Positions 24,300 to 37,250 of a stretch of 64,000 bases of DNA are shown here, one piece after another. The DNA is from Antedon mediterranea (Eukaryota > Echinodermata > Crinoidea > Comatulida > Antedonidae): positions 3,320,312 through 3,384,311 of the forward strand of contig NC_092675.1 in assembly GCF_964355755.1 (NCBI RefSeq). Reading direction: 5' to 3'. The translations under genes were made by a program, and so were the position numbers. The notes under the pieces are model-generated. The model was not told where the DNA came from. It saw only the letters and a program-made list of their open reading frames with translations, and searched no databases. Positions within the stretch are counted from its first letter, which is position 1; each line of letters starts with the position of its first letter.

Positions 24300-26080
24300 T
24301 AGGCCTACAAATTCTAACTCGTGAGACAAAGTCCCTGGGCTTTACTTCATTCATGATATTGCCAGGAACAAGGGTTAAAAATAAGAATGTTAAAGATAAC
24401 GATTGATTAACGTGTTGATGTATATATTTTCATAGACAGAGAGAATGTTTTTTCATGATAGCAAATGTACGCGGAAGTACTACATAGGTCAAATAAGTAA
24501 ATTAAAGATGTCCTGTCTTGTGTGGAAATAGATAAGTGTCTATAAATAAGAAAGAAGTTCATTCACGTAGTAAACAGTCGTTGAAAACGCATTTATGTAA
24601 CTGAAAGATTATTAGTCTTTTCTTCATTCATTCTTGAAGCAAATAACTTACTATGTGTAGATCCCTAATTAAGTATCACTGTTTGTTTAGATGATGTTTG
24701 GCGTTTCTATGAGTTTATATTTTATTCTAACAAATTTGATAATCTTGGGCCTGTAGGGCCTACTTCACTCTAAATAAAAGCTTTTGTTTACTAACAAAAC
24801 TTAACAAGCGCGAGTATGGAATGTTTCAAATGTATAAACATTATTTTATGACAGTTTACATGTCCACGTTGAATGTACTTCGTAAAAAAACTCGTGTTAT
24901 TATTAAGTTAAGAATATAAACTTTTATAAGGTCAGAACTGTCATTTTGTAGGCCTATATTCTTTCATTTTAAGAAATCCTAGTAAATGTCTTGTCTTTTC
25001 ATATTATTATTGTTTGTGCTGAGTGTTCTAAAACTGTCTGTATGAGGGGCCATTTCATTATTATTTTAAGCCTACTCCATTTTTTAATACACGGATTATC
25101 AGAAGAATCTTGTTTTCTGCATATAGTTATCATTTGCTTATTTCATTTGCTAGCTTTAACTTTTAAGAACTAGTTAAATCGTTTTTGTTGGGCACCGATT
25201 TTTTGTATTTTTAGAAAAGGACTAGAAAAGAATTGTGTTGGGCGTCGACCTTTGGGTAGAACTTCACCTTTTTATTCGCTATAGAATGTTACACATTTAA
25301 TCTCTAATATCATTTAATTATTGGTTTTAAATGTGTAAATCACAAACAACAAAAGCCTGTTATAAAACCCTTGTGCGAGTTTTTCATAATCAAACAAACA
25401 AAATTGTTTTAATTTGAAATTCAAGGACTCATTGGGTTGTGTGCTTCTGATCAATTCATTTGTGTCGAGAACGTTTTCTAATAAAATAATACAGGCCAAC
25501 AAAATATTTATGAGGTTAATATGGAGATATCGAACGAATGCATTATTTCTTGCGGCGTAGCGGCTATGGGTACTCACTGGTTAAACCTATGGTCCCAAGA
25601 GCTTAAGGGGCTCAGAGCATGAGCAGTCCAATGCAACTCCCCAGCGTTGAAAGGCCCCTTAGGATCGAGTGCTCAACCAGAGGCCTTTACCCACTTTATT
25701 GGTTTAATACGTCACACCTATTGTTTTCTTAGAGTACACTTTTATTAAAAAATCGGCCGCTTCCATTTTATAGTCCAACTGAACGTGCAATATAAGTAAC
25801 TTCAATCAGTAAATTGATAATGACGAACATGATAAACTAAATCATGAATCACTAACATGACTGGTATACAATATCCGAAACATTCGTTATGACGTCATTG
25901 GAGTATCGATACCTACTCATGGTGATGCAATATAAATTTGAGGATTATCTTATGTGATTTTGGCATAGTTAGTAATGAATGGAGACACATGCTTGTTAGG
26001 CTTTAGATGGTTATTGAATCATTCTAGGTTTCACTGGTCCAAAAGTACCAACATGTTTGATGACAGACAGACTACCGATC
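24300..26080. other. Intergenic; no gene seen
   Basis: AT-rich. At 25555-25690 a GC-richer segment with TCCCAAGAGCTTAAGGGGCT and GAAAGGCCCCTTAGGATCGA, partly self-complementary, looks like an old repeat but was not matched elsewhere in the window. Confidence 0.4.
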
Positions 26081-26084
26081 CCGG

Positions 26085-26222
26085 TACAAAAACGTCACAA
26101 AAAACGTTAATTAATCCACCATAACCAATCACAAGTGACTTTGGATGATCCATCGCTTGTTATTGATTGGTCAAACTACTTACGGTGTGCTTATAAAGTC
26201 CAAATGGAAACCAAGCTTTATT
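26085..26222. mobile_element. MITE family A, degenerate
   Basis: CCATAACCAATCACAAGTGA and CATCGCTTGTTATTGATTGG resemble the centre of copies 1 and 10, and the segment ends AAATGGAAACCAAGCTTTA. A second, still more decayed trace (CAATTACAAACAACGG ... TTGCGTTGCG) follows at about 26320-26440. Confidence 0.5.
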
Positions 26223-26449
26223 ATTGTCCAGAAAACGTATTCATAAATGGTACAAAGAAATATAAATGAGAAAAGAAATGAAAATGAGTCCAATAAGCTA
26301 TATCATTAAAAAAATACTATATACTATTACTATAGCTTTGCTTCTCCTCGAAGATATGCAACTAAAGTAATTTGACCAATTACAAACAACGGATCATCCG
26401 TTCCTTCGTTTGTGATTCGTCAAATGCCTTGCGTTGCGCGTACCTATAT

Positions 26450-28150
26450 AGCGTACTTATGGATAATCATCTGGTATTAGAAACCCATGGAGCTATCTAA
26501 TTATAGCTCCATGAGAACCCTAATGTAAGGTTTATTTATAAGAATTTTAATACAATTATCATTGCCAAAAGGTTGCTTATTATCGTGTCAGTTTATAAAT
26601 CCACGTGCAGAATTAAACGTGGATGCCAAATACACGTGCTAACTTGGCATGCAGTCGGGTTTTTTTACTTAGACTATACCAATATGAAAAAAAATAATAA
26701 TTTGGTTCTTAAATATAGCTAATGATTCACTAAAACGGTACTGCATGGTACAGAAGTTCAGAACAGGAAAATGAGTCAGAACTCTATCGGTGATAGGGAT
26801 ATTGATGAACTGTTCTTAGACTTTATGCGCTGCTCTACTGATAATAATATATAAGATGGAGGAAACTATGACGTCACTGTTGTTCTTTGAGTTCATCCGC
26901 GTGACGTTAAAAACGAAATATGTAACTGATTAATTTGAGATATCGTTTTCGGAACATTATTTTATAGCGCCGTGTTTGGGGAACCTTCACAAAGAAGAGA
27001 ATCCATCCCCTCATTACCTCCCCGCAAAAAATATATGTATGCCTACATTTATACATATCGAAGAAATTGATTTATAGGGAGTTGGGAGAACTGAATTTAT
27101 AGCTAGCTAGCATTAGATGATCTGAAACCAGCCTCTTATTTATGGCTGTATTACAGTGTATTATATGTATTGTGCTAAATCATGGTTGGTACAACTATAG
27201 GTTACCTTGCGTGAGTCTCTCTCGGGTATGCTACAATAACTATAATGTGTTAAGAATGTTCTTGCAATGACCTCGACATTTTAGTAAATAGAATTACTTC
27301 TTTTTATGAATAAAACATCGATATATATCCTGAAATGAAGACCTAATTAAAGTGAAAATTGTTTAGTCTAAGATAATAGATAATGTATTATATAATATAA
27401 GTCAAAGATGCTCTCTGGAATACCATCCTGAGATGAGAGCGCGCCTTATTGTTGTAGTTTATTTTTGTTAATTTATATGCAATGTTATTTTCTATGGACC
27501 AAATATTTTGAAATTTTGAAAGATTGAATAATAGAATGAATGAATTAGCGACAGTTGTTGTTATGTTAACACATTATTAACACATATGTGACCAGAAAAG
27601 AAATGCATTATGCAAGTTATAATTTGTCGAGCATCACTTCACCAATAGGTGGCGTGCTGCAAGGAAAGGAGAAAGTAAGGAGGTCACAAACAACTTAACG
27701 CGACGAATTTTTTTGTCTGTTGTTGTTGACAATAAAAATCTCATTCCTAGGCCTAGAAAATTTGAACACGGTATGAAATAATTTATTGGTGTATTATATT
27801 GTCAGAAAAGTAATAAATATTAACAATTTCCAGAGCTCTGCAACTAGCGGGACACACAACAAGCTATTTAAAGCTAGGCCTACCTTAGTAAATAGTACCA
27901 GACCCTCCTAGTAGTAGGCAGGTAGCCTGACCTGCGTGCGGTGAGTGCAGACTAACTAGACTATATGTATGCGCCTAGCCTAGGCCTAGTGTCAGTAGGC
28001 ATACAAAATAGAGAGCGTGGGTAGGCCTAGCAGTGTAGAATAGATAGTAGCAGTAATTCACTAGAGAAGGGTCGACTGTGTGTGACTGTTATAAATCTAG
28101 ACTCTAGCTAGGCCTACACTTTCGCTCGCTATTTTAAAGAACAAAATTAG
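26450..28150. other. Intergenic and 5' flank of the PWWP gene
   Basis: A short perfect palindrome, ATGGAGCTAT-CTAATT-ATAGCTCCAT, lies at about 26488-26513. From 27870 to 28115 the DNA is dense in CCTAG/TAGGCCTA words and less AT-rich; as it directly precedes the first PWWP-gene exon it probably holds the promoter. No TATA box is obvious. Confidence 0.4.
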
Positions 28151-28166
28151 TGAAAGTGAAAATTCA

Positions 28167-31100
28167 ATGTCTATGTCTATGTATGACTTGTTAATACTAT
28201 TGAATTGTAATCCTTACTCCGGTGATGATGTGAGTTATTTTTTCCATCCTTTTTTCGCAATTCTTCAAATCAATTTCTATTTTTAGATGCCGCAGAAAAA
28301 ATCGCAGAGAGGCAGGAAGAAAAAGCGACTAAAGAAATCTACCAGAGGGAAACAACTAACGAAATCACAACTAACTCAAGCTGTAAATAGTGATGCAAGC
28401 ATTTTTAAAAACTGTAAAAAGAACAACACAAATTTAAGTAACAAGGAACAGAGTAAAAATCATTCAACTTGGAAACCATGTTTAGTAAATAGAGATGAAA
28501 AAGACATGTCTACTAGTGACAGTGAGCTGAAAGAATATTGCTTAATGAAAAACAATTCTCAAAATTCAAATGAGCAAATGTCAAATAAAAAATCAAAGTC
28601 AAGAAAAAACAATACATCTGAACAAATAAGAAGAACTTCACCCAGAAAAAGAAAATCATCAGAAAATAATGTTCATTCTGAAAATAAAATGTTTATTATG
28701 GACCAAGAAAAAGGTTAATAATATTATGCTTTTTACTTTATTTATTAGTATTTTTAATATTTAGAAAATGCAATTCATAATCATATAATCAATCAACAAT
28801 TCAATAATCATAAAGGTTGGGTTCACACTACCTTTGTTCCATTGAAAGTTTTTTAAGTAGGATTCACATGGGTTTGGGAATGCTTGTTTGTGAGATCCCT
28901 TGTCTACTTTGTTTGACATTAACACTTTTTCGGAGCCAATGGGAGCTGTTAATTATTTCTATGAAAATGAGAAACAGAATTGTAAATTATAACATTTAGA
29001 CTATTCCTTCTCCATTCTGTATTATAACACACCCATATTACAAACTTACCCAAATAATAAAACTCAAATTTTCTGTTACATTTTTCTTTTCAGAGAAAAA
29101 TGAAATTCCTGTTTCGAGTTCAATGAAACCAGTACCACGTGTTCCTGAAATTAATTATGATGTGGACAATAATAATGTTATTGTTGCCCCGCCCTCTCCA
29201 GACGTGTCAGATCTTGACAAAGACAATGAATCAGATGATGACTTACCTGATTGCTTTGAAAATACACCCTCAAGTATGTAATATCAGTGCATTCTGCTTT
29301 AATGTTTGTTTGAAAAAAACATTTTGCTGTGTCATACGTATACTTGAGCTAGCATGACCATCTAATTTGTTTTTAAATATCAACACACCTGCATGTAAAA
29401 AACATCTTTTTCGTTTCGTTTATTTTCCACTCTTCAAATGAATTTAAACTTAACATAAGTTTTTTTGATGATTCTTTATTTGTAGAACGCTGGTCTCAAC
29501 TGGATGTTGGTGATTTAGTGTGGGCAAAAGCACCACGCCACCCTTATTGGCCGGCTATAGTAAGTGTTTATGATAAAAATGTAGTAGGGTAATATTGGGG
29601 GTTGAGGGGTTTGGGGTGAACCTTGAGGAATCTATAATTTTTTAAATATTATTTTGTACATTTTTGGATATTCTACAGCTTTTGCATTCTTGTATAGAAA
29701 AAAACATTTGTTTTTATCCCATTTTTTCTTGAATTTTGAGACATTTTAAACTAACTACAATCGGTTTTCTGTATTCTAGAATTCAAAAATCAACATGAAA
29801 TTTCATTGGCATTTATGAAATGCAATGAAAATTTCATTGGCATTTATAATTTTTTATTTCAATAATATTGGTAGTTATTAGCTCAGATTATTAATATATT
29901 TTTATTGGCGACTCTTTTATTTCAACATAGGTGCGATCTATTAAGCGTACTAGAGCTTCAGTGGTTTTCATGATGGAAAATGATAATCAAGATAGGTAAG
30001 AAATCTACTATCTTAAGCTCTGTCTACACTATCAAACTGTATATGACAAAAAATATGATGTGACGGTATAATATGGAAATGATGATGTCATATCACTACC
30101 ATATTTGGGCATATCACTACCATATTTGGGCATATCACTACTATATTTGGGCATATCACACTTTTTTTTGTCAAACTAATTTGATAGTGTAGACACAACT
30201 TAATGTTTGTAACAGGTCATAAGTTGTCTGGCCTGTGTGGGATAGCGGATCAATCATAGCCTTCATCCCTGGCCTAGCTTTGATCGGTGTTTTACATTTT
30301 TTACCTTGCAATAAATGGTTTTTATTTATATTCATAATGTACCTTGATTTTAATTCTTTTTATTTAGTTTTCCGTTAAGAAACGCTAAAATGCTGAAACC
30401 ATTTTCTTGTCCTGATCGATGTAAATACGTGAGTAAACTTCTATATAAAGTAGATGTACAGAATGTAATTACTAAGCCAGTGTTTATTGGCTGTTGCAGC
30501 TGAATTTTAAGTTGTAAAAATTTTGTATCAGAGGTCCAAACTTGATAATTATGAGAATGTCTGAAAGTAGAGAGAGCACTTGAAAAAAAAATTGATCTTG
30601 ATCACAATTCTTGATCCTTTTACTCTTTCTTCTCCTATCGTAGATAGCAACTCTCTGATTGCTCTTGTTATTTATATTTATATCTAGGAAGAAAAAATGA
30701 AATGCCAAATAAATGAAGACGAATATAAACAAGTTATTCAAAAGGCTAATGATTACCAAGAGGAACGAGGTATGAATTATCTAATACAGTGCCCAAATAT
30801 GGTAGTGATATTCCCAAATATGGTAGTGATATGCCCATATATGGTAGTGATATGACATGTCCCTATATGGGCACATCACATTTTTTGTCACAAGTTTGAT
30901 AGCGTAGATAGAGCTTTACAGACTGCTCCCTGAAAATCAGAAACATAACGCAAGTGTCTATCTTATTTTCTATTTTAAAGGCAAATATCTTTCCTTTTTG
31001 GCTTATAAATTATATTCACAAATCTGGTGTTTTGAGGTCTGGGTCTAGTTTAACCAGGGAGATTTAAAATATTTTACATCTCCCTGGTTTAACATACATA

Positions 31101-34100
31101 TGGAACGTTCCTCTTCCACCATCGTAGAACTAAAGTTAAACCCTATATTCAGAATGTTTTCCTTCTCCAAAAGGCAATAACAATCCTTATATTCAAATAA
31201 CAGTTATGTTATTTAAATAAAATAATGACATGCATGTTTATCAAGTTTAGTAAGATAATTTGCATTAGCAAAGAGCACCATATTTAGGTAGAATATGCTT
31301 TCTTTTTTAACAGTCGTATATTTTACTTTTGACCTTTTTACTTCTTTTTTTTAAAAACAGTACTGGGTAAAAAAAGTAGCAAGTTTCAAGGAGCAAGTAA
31401 GTACAATAAGTAGATAATCTGTTGAATTAATTAAATGTTGACAAATATATAAACTGAAAGACACACAAATTATGATAACAAATGTTTCATAAGTAAACAA
31501 ATTTTTAATAAAAATGCAATAGATAACATAACAAAAAATATGCAGAAAATAATGTAAACATATAATATGAGTTCTGTAATTTTTTTTTTTATGTAACATT
31601 GAATGAATAAAGGTGGTGGTTAACCACAAAAGATAAAAAAAAAGATTTTGACGAATCAGTGAACGTATGTACTGTACCTACTAGTAGTTGATTAGATTAT
31701 AGTTTGTTTGGAGTTGTGTAGCCGAGTGGTTAGGACACTTGACTGACATACAGCGAGACCCGGGTTCAACTCCCGGTCTACTCAGTTGTAAATAGTACCT
31801 GGTTGAAAATACTAAGGATGATTAGGAGAGGAGAACTATTAAATAGTGATTTTTATGAATCCTGTCTCTGCCTGGTTTTGTGTGATGTTTTCCTGTTGTT
31901 TGTCCACGTTTTTTTATATTGTATTTTTATGGAGTCAAAAATAAATGAAATGAAATAAGGAGGCGTGGAAAGGAACTTATCACCTTACCACATAATACCG
32001 ATGCTTAAAAGCGCATTGTTCAGAAATGGATACAAGACTCATTTTTTTATTATAGTATACTGTACCATTTGTTTTTGTTCACCAGCGCCAGCATCAGATA
32101 CAGATGAAGCTGTCTATTTTGAAAAGTCAATACCATCGCCCTCTGTCGGACCTCCAAAAATGGATGAAAACTGCATTCCGCCCACTGTAACATCAGAAGA
32201 GGATAGAAAACCTAAAGATAAAGTTGTCGTAGATGATGGTAATGCTTTACAAATACAAAACAATCTGTAAGTATCAGTAAATATTGTTTTTTTGGTCAAA
32301 ATCTTAAAATAAGATAATACTATATTTAAAAGAGGTAACTGTGAAGGAAAGACAAAGAAAGTATAAAGCTCTGTCTACACTATCAAACTTTATGTGACAA
32401 AAAAGTGTGATGTGCCCAAAAATGGTAGTGATATGACATCATCATGTCCATATATGGGCAAATCACTTTTTGTCACATAATAGATTGATAGTGTAGACAA
32501 AGCTTTAAACAGATTTGTGTTCCCCTTTCAGACCAATTTCAGTTATCACTATTTGTCATCACAACATTCCATTTATATCATTTGTCAATTCATATTTTTA
32601 TCAATTTTTATCACATTTTCATCAATTTTTATCACATTTTCATCATCATGTCCATTTCCCTTTTTGCCACCACATTTTGCTTTTTTTATCGTAAATCAAT
32701 TTTTAAAATAAATAAATAAACTTATTAATGATTTTATACATTTCCAGGAAAATAGAATATGAGAAAAGGGAATTACGATTAGCAAAATTCATAAAAAGAA
32801 GCAAGAAAATCAGAGTAAGCAACTCAACAGAATTTTTAATTGACAAAACTTGGTGAGATAGTTGCTTATATAACCATAGAGAACCTAGGCGACATCAAAG
32901 TGATGCCAACAGGCTAAATAGCAGCTGTATCTAGAGTATGGCCTTAACGTCATCTTGAAACACTTGTTCTCATCTGATCACCAAAATTAAGCAACGTTTG
33001 GCCCGGTACTGAGGAGGTCACCCAGTATACATAAAAACCTAAAATAGTTTTTATAAAATTATTTTGTTACTGACAATAAAAGGAATTAATTTTTGAAAAA
33101 TGTTATATTTTCGCATACAATGATTGTATAAAAATCTTTTCTCACATTGATACGCAACACGTGATGACAGGGTAGAGGATTTGACTTCAAACTGGCATAT
33201 TTGATTGGCTGATGTGATGCAACTATATTGTGCGGTCCCTCTCCATGAAAAATCACTTGTTGATTTAAGATAGTGTGACAGTTTGACATCTACTTTTTAT
33301 AGTATGTCTATGTGCATTTTTGCGTTATTTTTGTTTTGTGTAATCTTTCCCTAATTCTAAAAAAAAATATACATTGCAACAGTAATTATGTGTTAATTTA
33401 CCTTCACCTCTCTATTTTTAGGAGCATTTAATTAATATTTGTACCGGGAAGACTGTGTCTAAGAGGCACACGTTATTTTATAATATGACTAAAACATCAA
33501 AAAGTATGTTGGATAACATGGGTGCTTTACCTATATATTCAGAAGATGTGGTAAGGATATGTTGTTGTTATTATAATGTTGGATCATACAGGTTTTTTTG
33601 CATATTCATGTCTTTTCAAAATATTTACTGTTTTTCGACGAGTTTAATAGAAGAATCGGAATTTTAATGAATGACATTTTCTATCTTTTCAACTAATCAT
33701 TTTTGCTTTATAACACATCAACTGGTCTAATTTAAAAGTTTATCTAAGTAATCCGCTGCTTCCATGAATCGAAAGATTTATATAATATATGTTTCCAAAA
33801 AAAGAAATAGTGATCATAGTGGAATAAATGACCATGTTATATTATGTGACTTTATCTTTTGTACTGGTTCAGGTAACCGTCTACATAGAGACATCTGTTG
33901 GCCATTGAAATCAAGTTGCCATTTAGATTAATGCTACTTGTCAAATCAAGTAAATTTATTGTCATTTGTAAACACATAAAAAACATTTACATTTATGGAT
34001 TCGGCTGACAAAAAATGAATAAGTGAGATTAGGAAATTAATACATATGAAAAGTTTATTTTAAAAGTTTATTTTTATTTGTTGCAATTTGCTTACAGATG

Positions 34101-35248
34101 AATGATATAAATGCTGTTGTAAAGTCAATCTTAGAGGGACAGTGCAACTCAACAGATGAAGAAGTTGGCTTATCGTATATTTTCAACGTTGGCATACCTG
34201 AGGTATTTGAGTTTATTCAGTAATCAAGGGTTAAACACAATTACAACATTGGATTGCATAAAAGAACAAGCCTTGATTACAAATGATGATAAGGAATGGT
34301 TTGAAAGCACTTGTAACTAATCAATATTAAATGATTTCCTCAAAACACTAAAACAAACAGAGATATGTTGTCAAAATGGATTTCAATGGAGTCAATCTAA
34401 AACTCATCTACACTATCCGTGAATAAGTGCATTTTGTAGGATTGTTAATACATAAATCATTTTGTTTGACAAATCCAGTAAAGAATTTACTCACATTCTT
34501 TAGCTTTCGCCATTTTGGCTGATGGCTTGATCACAAGTGATCCGATCCACTGCTACTTCCTGGAAATCTGTTTTTCGTAGCAATGATGTGTATACGTGAT
34601 CGAGTTCTAAATACAGCCCCTTCTTCCACGGTTGATTGCGTTAGCTCCCCTCCTTCTGATTTGGATTGCCTCCCATTTTTTCCCCCTCCCAATCGATGAT
34701 TTTTTTTTTTCTGTCTGCACTATCAAACCTATGGGACAAAAAAAGTGTGATGTGCCCATATATGGACGTCATGATGATGTCATATCACTACCATGTTTGG
34801 GCATACCATATTTAGGCACATCATACTTTTTTGTCAAACTAGTTTGATAATGTAGACAGAGCTTTATGTTTAAAGCTATTTCAGCCTTATCTTTAATATA
34901 CCCCTTTCATTTCGCCTAGCAAAACTGAAGTTTACACAAACTCTGTCTTGCTATATAGGTGATGTGAAAGAGTATTATTATTTTGGTCATTGTTGGTATA
35001 TTATTAGTATCAATCGCAACGATTTATAACAATTGAAAATTAATTTCTTACAGGCTATACTATTTGCTATAGGGAAAACTAGAAAAGTTTGCAGTAAGAA
35101 AGCAGAGAAAATCTTTTATAATATGAATGCTGAGCTTTTGGAACTAGAGGAAGGTAGTGTACCTAAAATCACGATGACCGATGAAATCAGATCAAAGACT
35201 CTACGACGTGCATATCGTACTTTAAATATTCAGATGGATTTGCTGTGA
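28167..35248 (+). CDS. PWWP-domain nuclear protein, PWWP3A/MUM1-like (13 coding exons)
   Basis: Coding exons: 28167-28229, 28287-28713, 29094-29273, 29486-29559, 29931-29995, 30368-30428, 30688-30769, 31361-31396, 32086-32266, 32748-32814, 33422-33550, 34098-34202, 35054-35248. Every junction is GT-AG and in phase, giving 554 residues. The N-terminus is strongly basic (KKKRLKKSTRGK, RTSPRKRKSS), suiting a nuclear protein. The PWWP core is at 230-248 (DVGDLVWAKAPRHPYWPAI), then VRSIKRTRASVVF and MLKPFSCPDRCKY. PWWP domains bind methylated histone tails and DNA. A conserved C-terminal part (FNVGIPEAILFAIGKTRKVC, KKAEKIFY) resembles the end of the PWWP3A/MUM1 (EXPAND1) family, known for chromatin roles after DNA damage; that assignment is from memory. 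The first exon (MSMSMYDLLILLNCNPYSGD) is less certain: the second exon has its own ATG immediately after its acceptor. Confidence 0.86.
30013..30203. mobile_element. MITE family B, copy 1
   Basis: AAGCTCTGTCTACACTATCA on the left and TTTGATAGTGTAGACACAAC on the right; centre with three tandem CATATCACTACCATATTTGG units. Lies in the intron after coding exon 5 of the PWWP gene. Confidence 0.85.
30786..30918. mobile_element. MITE family B, copy 2 (left end lost)
   Basis: Begins in GTGCCCAAATATGGTAGTGA and ends AAGTTTGATAGCGTAGATAG. It starts only about 16 bp after the donor of coding exon 7 of the PWWP gene. Confidence 0.75.
31050..31092. repeat. Perfect hairpin, 14-15 bp arms
   Basis: TTAACCAGGGAGAT and ATCTCCCTGGTTTAA are separated by 14 nt. 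Intronic in the PWWP gene. Confidence 0.65.
31712..31957 (+). repeat. tRNA-derived SINE family S2, apparently full length
   Basis: The head GTGTAGCCGAGTGGTTAGGA (A box) and CCCGGGTTCAACTCCCGG (B box) is followed by a ~150-bp body and the tail GGAGTCAAAAATAAATGAAA and TGAAATA. The ends of the tRNA-like part do not form an acceptor stem. It lies in the intron before the exon at 32086. Confidence 0.75.
32366..32508. mobile_element. MITE family B, copy 3
   Basis: AAAGCTCTGTCTACACTATC to GATAGTGTAGACAAAGCTTT, both ends complete; in the intron after the exon ending at 32266. Confidence 0.85.
32935..33032 (+). repeat. 5S-rRNA-derived segment (pseudogene or SINE3-type head)
   Basis: CTCATCTGATCACCAAAATT, AAGCAACGTTTGGCCCGG, then TACTGAGGAGGTCACCCAG follow the order of the animal 5S internal control region (CGATCACCGAAGTTAAGCAACG ... 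GGGCCCGG ... GTGACC), with deletions and substitutions. It lies in a PWWP-gene intron, same strand. Too diverged to be a working 5S gene. Confidence 0.65.
34708..34867. mobile_element. MITE family B, copy 4
   Basis: CTGTCTGCACTATCAAACCT to TTGATAATGTAGACAGAGCT. In the last intron of the PWWP gene; the 71-codon frame across it is a repeat artefact. Confidence 0.82.
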
Positions 35249-35254
35249 CATCAT

Positions 35255-35665
35255 TATACTTGTGACATTTCTACTTGTTGGAACATTTTTAACTGTGACA
35301 TTGTTATTTGTGACATTGTTATTTGGGACATTGTTATTTGTGACATTGTTATTTGTGACATTGTTATTTGTGACTTTATGTATCTTATGTCATTGTGATT
35401 GTGACATCATTGTACTGGTAACAGGGTAATTATGACATCAGGGTCATTTTTGTGACATCACTGTACTTGTTGTGACATCACTATACAGTACTTGTGACAA
35501 CACTGTACTTGTGACATAACTGTACTTGTGACATCACTGTACTTGTGATATCACTGTACTTGTGACATCACTATACTTGTGACATCACTATACTTGTGAC
35601 ATCACTATACTTGTGACATCACTGTACTTGTGACATCACTGTACTTGTGACATCACTATACTTGA
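35255..35665 (+). repeat. Minisatellites: ~15-bp TGACATTGTTATTTG, then ~17-bp TGTGACATCACTGTACT
   Basis: The array starts within about ten bases of the PWWP stop codon, so it is probably part of the 3' UTR. The first block (to about 35390) has the TGACATTGTTATTTG unit, the second has GTGACATCACTGTACTT, about ten or more copies. The array continues for about two units after the insertion at 35663-35878. Confidence 0.85.
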
Positions 35666-35878
35666 ATTCAATTCAATTCAATTAAAACTTTATTATCCCC
35701 ATGGGGAAACTCTGTTGGCCTTTTCAAAATACAGTACATAAAATATTAAATACGATATAAAAGCCATACAAAATATACATATAAAATCCTAAAATGTCGA
35801 TTAAAATACAATAAATAAAACTAGCACATGTCATTCATTATAAAATCGTATTGCAGCAGGGACGAATGAATTGCTGTA
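35663..35878 (-). mobile_element. 5'-truncated LINE 3' end inserted into the minisatellite
   Basis: Read on the minus strand, it starts with codons for SNSFVPAAIRFYNE and a stop, which resembles the extreme C-terminus of LINE ORF2 proteins (S.IPAAIRLWN type). A ~150-bp 3' UTR ends TTTCCCCATGGGGATAATAA and then TTTTAATTGAATTGAATTGA and ATTC. The short-repeat tail without poly(A) suits the CR1/L2-like group. Minisatellite units lie on both sides, so the insertion postdates the array. Confidence 0.7.
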
Positions 35879-35889
35879 CTTGTGACATC

Positions 35890-37240
35890 ACTGTACTTGT
35901 GACATTAAATTGAAACATTATTGGTGCAAAATTCATGTCAGCTGCCGAGAGTGGTGCACACATTTTATTCACACTCAATTTAAATTGTTTGTATACATTA
36001 GCAAAGATCCTATTCTGACCAGATAGGAAACTAGCCTTTATAACTTGTGCATAGCATGTCATATTGCATGTAAATTAATTCGTGTCGGAAGGACATTTGA
36101 AGTACTAGTACTGTAGGAAATTTGTAGATGTTGATGTTTTATAATTTTATAATACACTTGATGGAAGTATGCTGCCTTAAAAACTTAGAAAACAGGGATA
36201 AATGCCGTCATGCACAAGGCCTTACAAAATTTTCATTGTATTGATAAAATTATGTTGTTTACGATATTTGTGAGTATTATAACATTATTTGGCATTATAG
36301 GCTGTTGATTACCTTATGTAATAAAAAAGGAGTTTACTTAGGAATTTGGCATAGTTACGGATGCTACCACAATACAGAATATGTGGTGGGCATGCACATA
36401 TGCTCTTTTTGCTGCAGTTTATTATTTTTTTATTATTTATTATAGTATAGTTAATCAAACTATATTGTGGGTAAGTGACAGAATTTGCCCTCAACTTTTA
36501 TGTTTTTACACATGCGTATACAAAATCGTAAGTTAAATCTGAAATGCATTTTAAATAGTCTGGCATTAATGTGTTTGTTTAAATCAAGAAATTGTTATAT
36601 ATTATAGGAGTATGTTAAAATTGCTAGCATTATAAAATGACTGAACTAATCACTAACATAAATTATAATTACAGGTATACGTTTTGTGTGGTTTTTGCAC
36701 AAAATATTTTCACGCATTGGAAAAAAACTGTAGTCGAGTTAAAAATGTGTTATTTTTATTTGTTATTACTGTATTTGAACATAAACTGGATTATTGTTTT
36801 AAGGATTTTGAAATCTCACGTGTGTGTGTGTATTAGAACTGTTTCCAGCTAATTTTTATGTTGTATGAATTTTCCCATTAAAAGGGTAACCATTTCCAGA
36901 TTAATTTTTGTTTCTGATTATATTTTGTATTGTGTTCAATATTTGTATAAGCTAATTTGACAACTGTAATAAAAAACAATGCAATTGATATAAATCGAGT
37001 TCATTGTAAACTATACCTTTCCCTGAGATTAATTTTTCATTGGAACTCCATTTTTAGAATGCTATTGACTGATGCTGCTATGTGCAAATGCTAAACCATT
37101 GTTTCTATGAAATATGGAGTCATTGATTGATTACACAGACATTACTTTAGTTAATGGAAATATATCTTCTTTTTTTTTTTCATTGTTATACAGTTAAACC
37201 AAAATAAATAATATATACAAAATACTAATTATATTAATAT
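35890..37240. other. 3' flank of the PWWP gene; no further gene seen
   Basis: A plausible poly(A) signal, AATAAA, lies near 36969 (GTAATAAAAAACAATG); if used, the PWWP 3' UTR would be about 1.7 kb and would contain the minisatellites and LINE fragment. Closer alternatives cannot be excluded. Confidence 0.35.
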
Positions 37241-37250
37241 TTAAAATGAT

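Noticed and set aside
31712-31786. Possible tRNA gene
   Set aside because: A and B boxes are good, but the outer bases do not pair into a 7-bp acceptor stem and a SINE body with tail follows.
35255-35665. CRISPR-like array
   Set aside because: The units are directly adjacent 15-17-bp repeats without unique spacers; it is a minisatellite in an animal genome.
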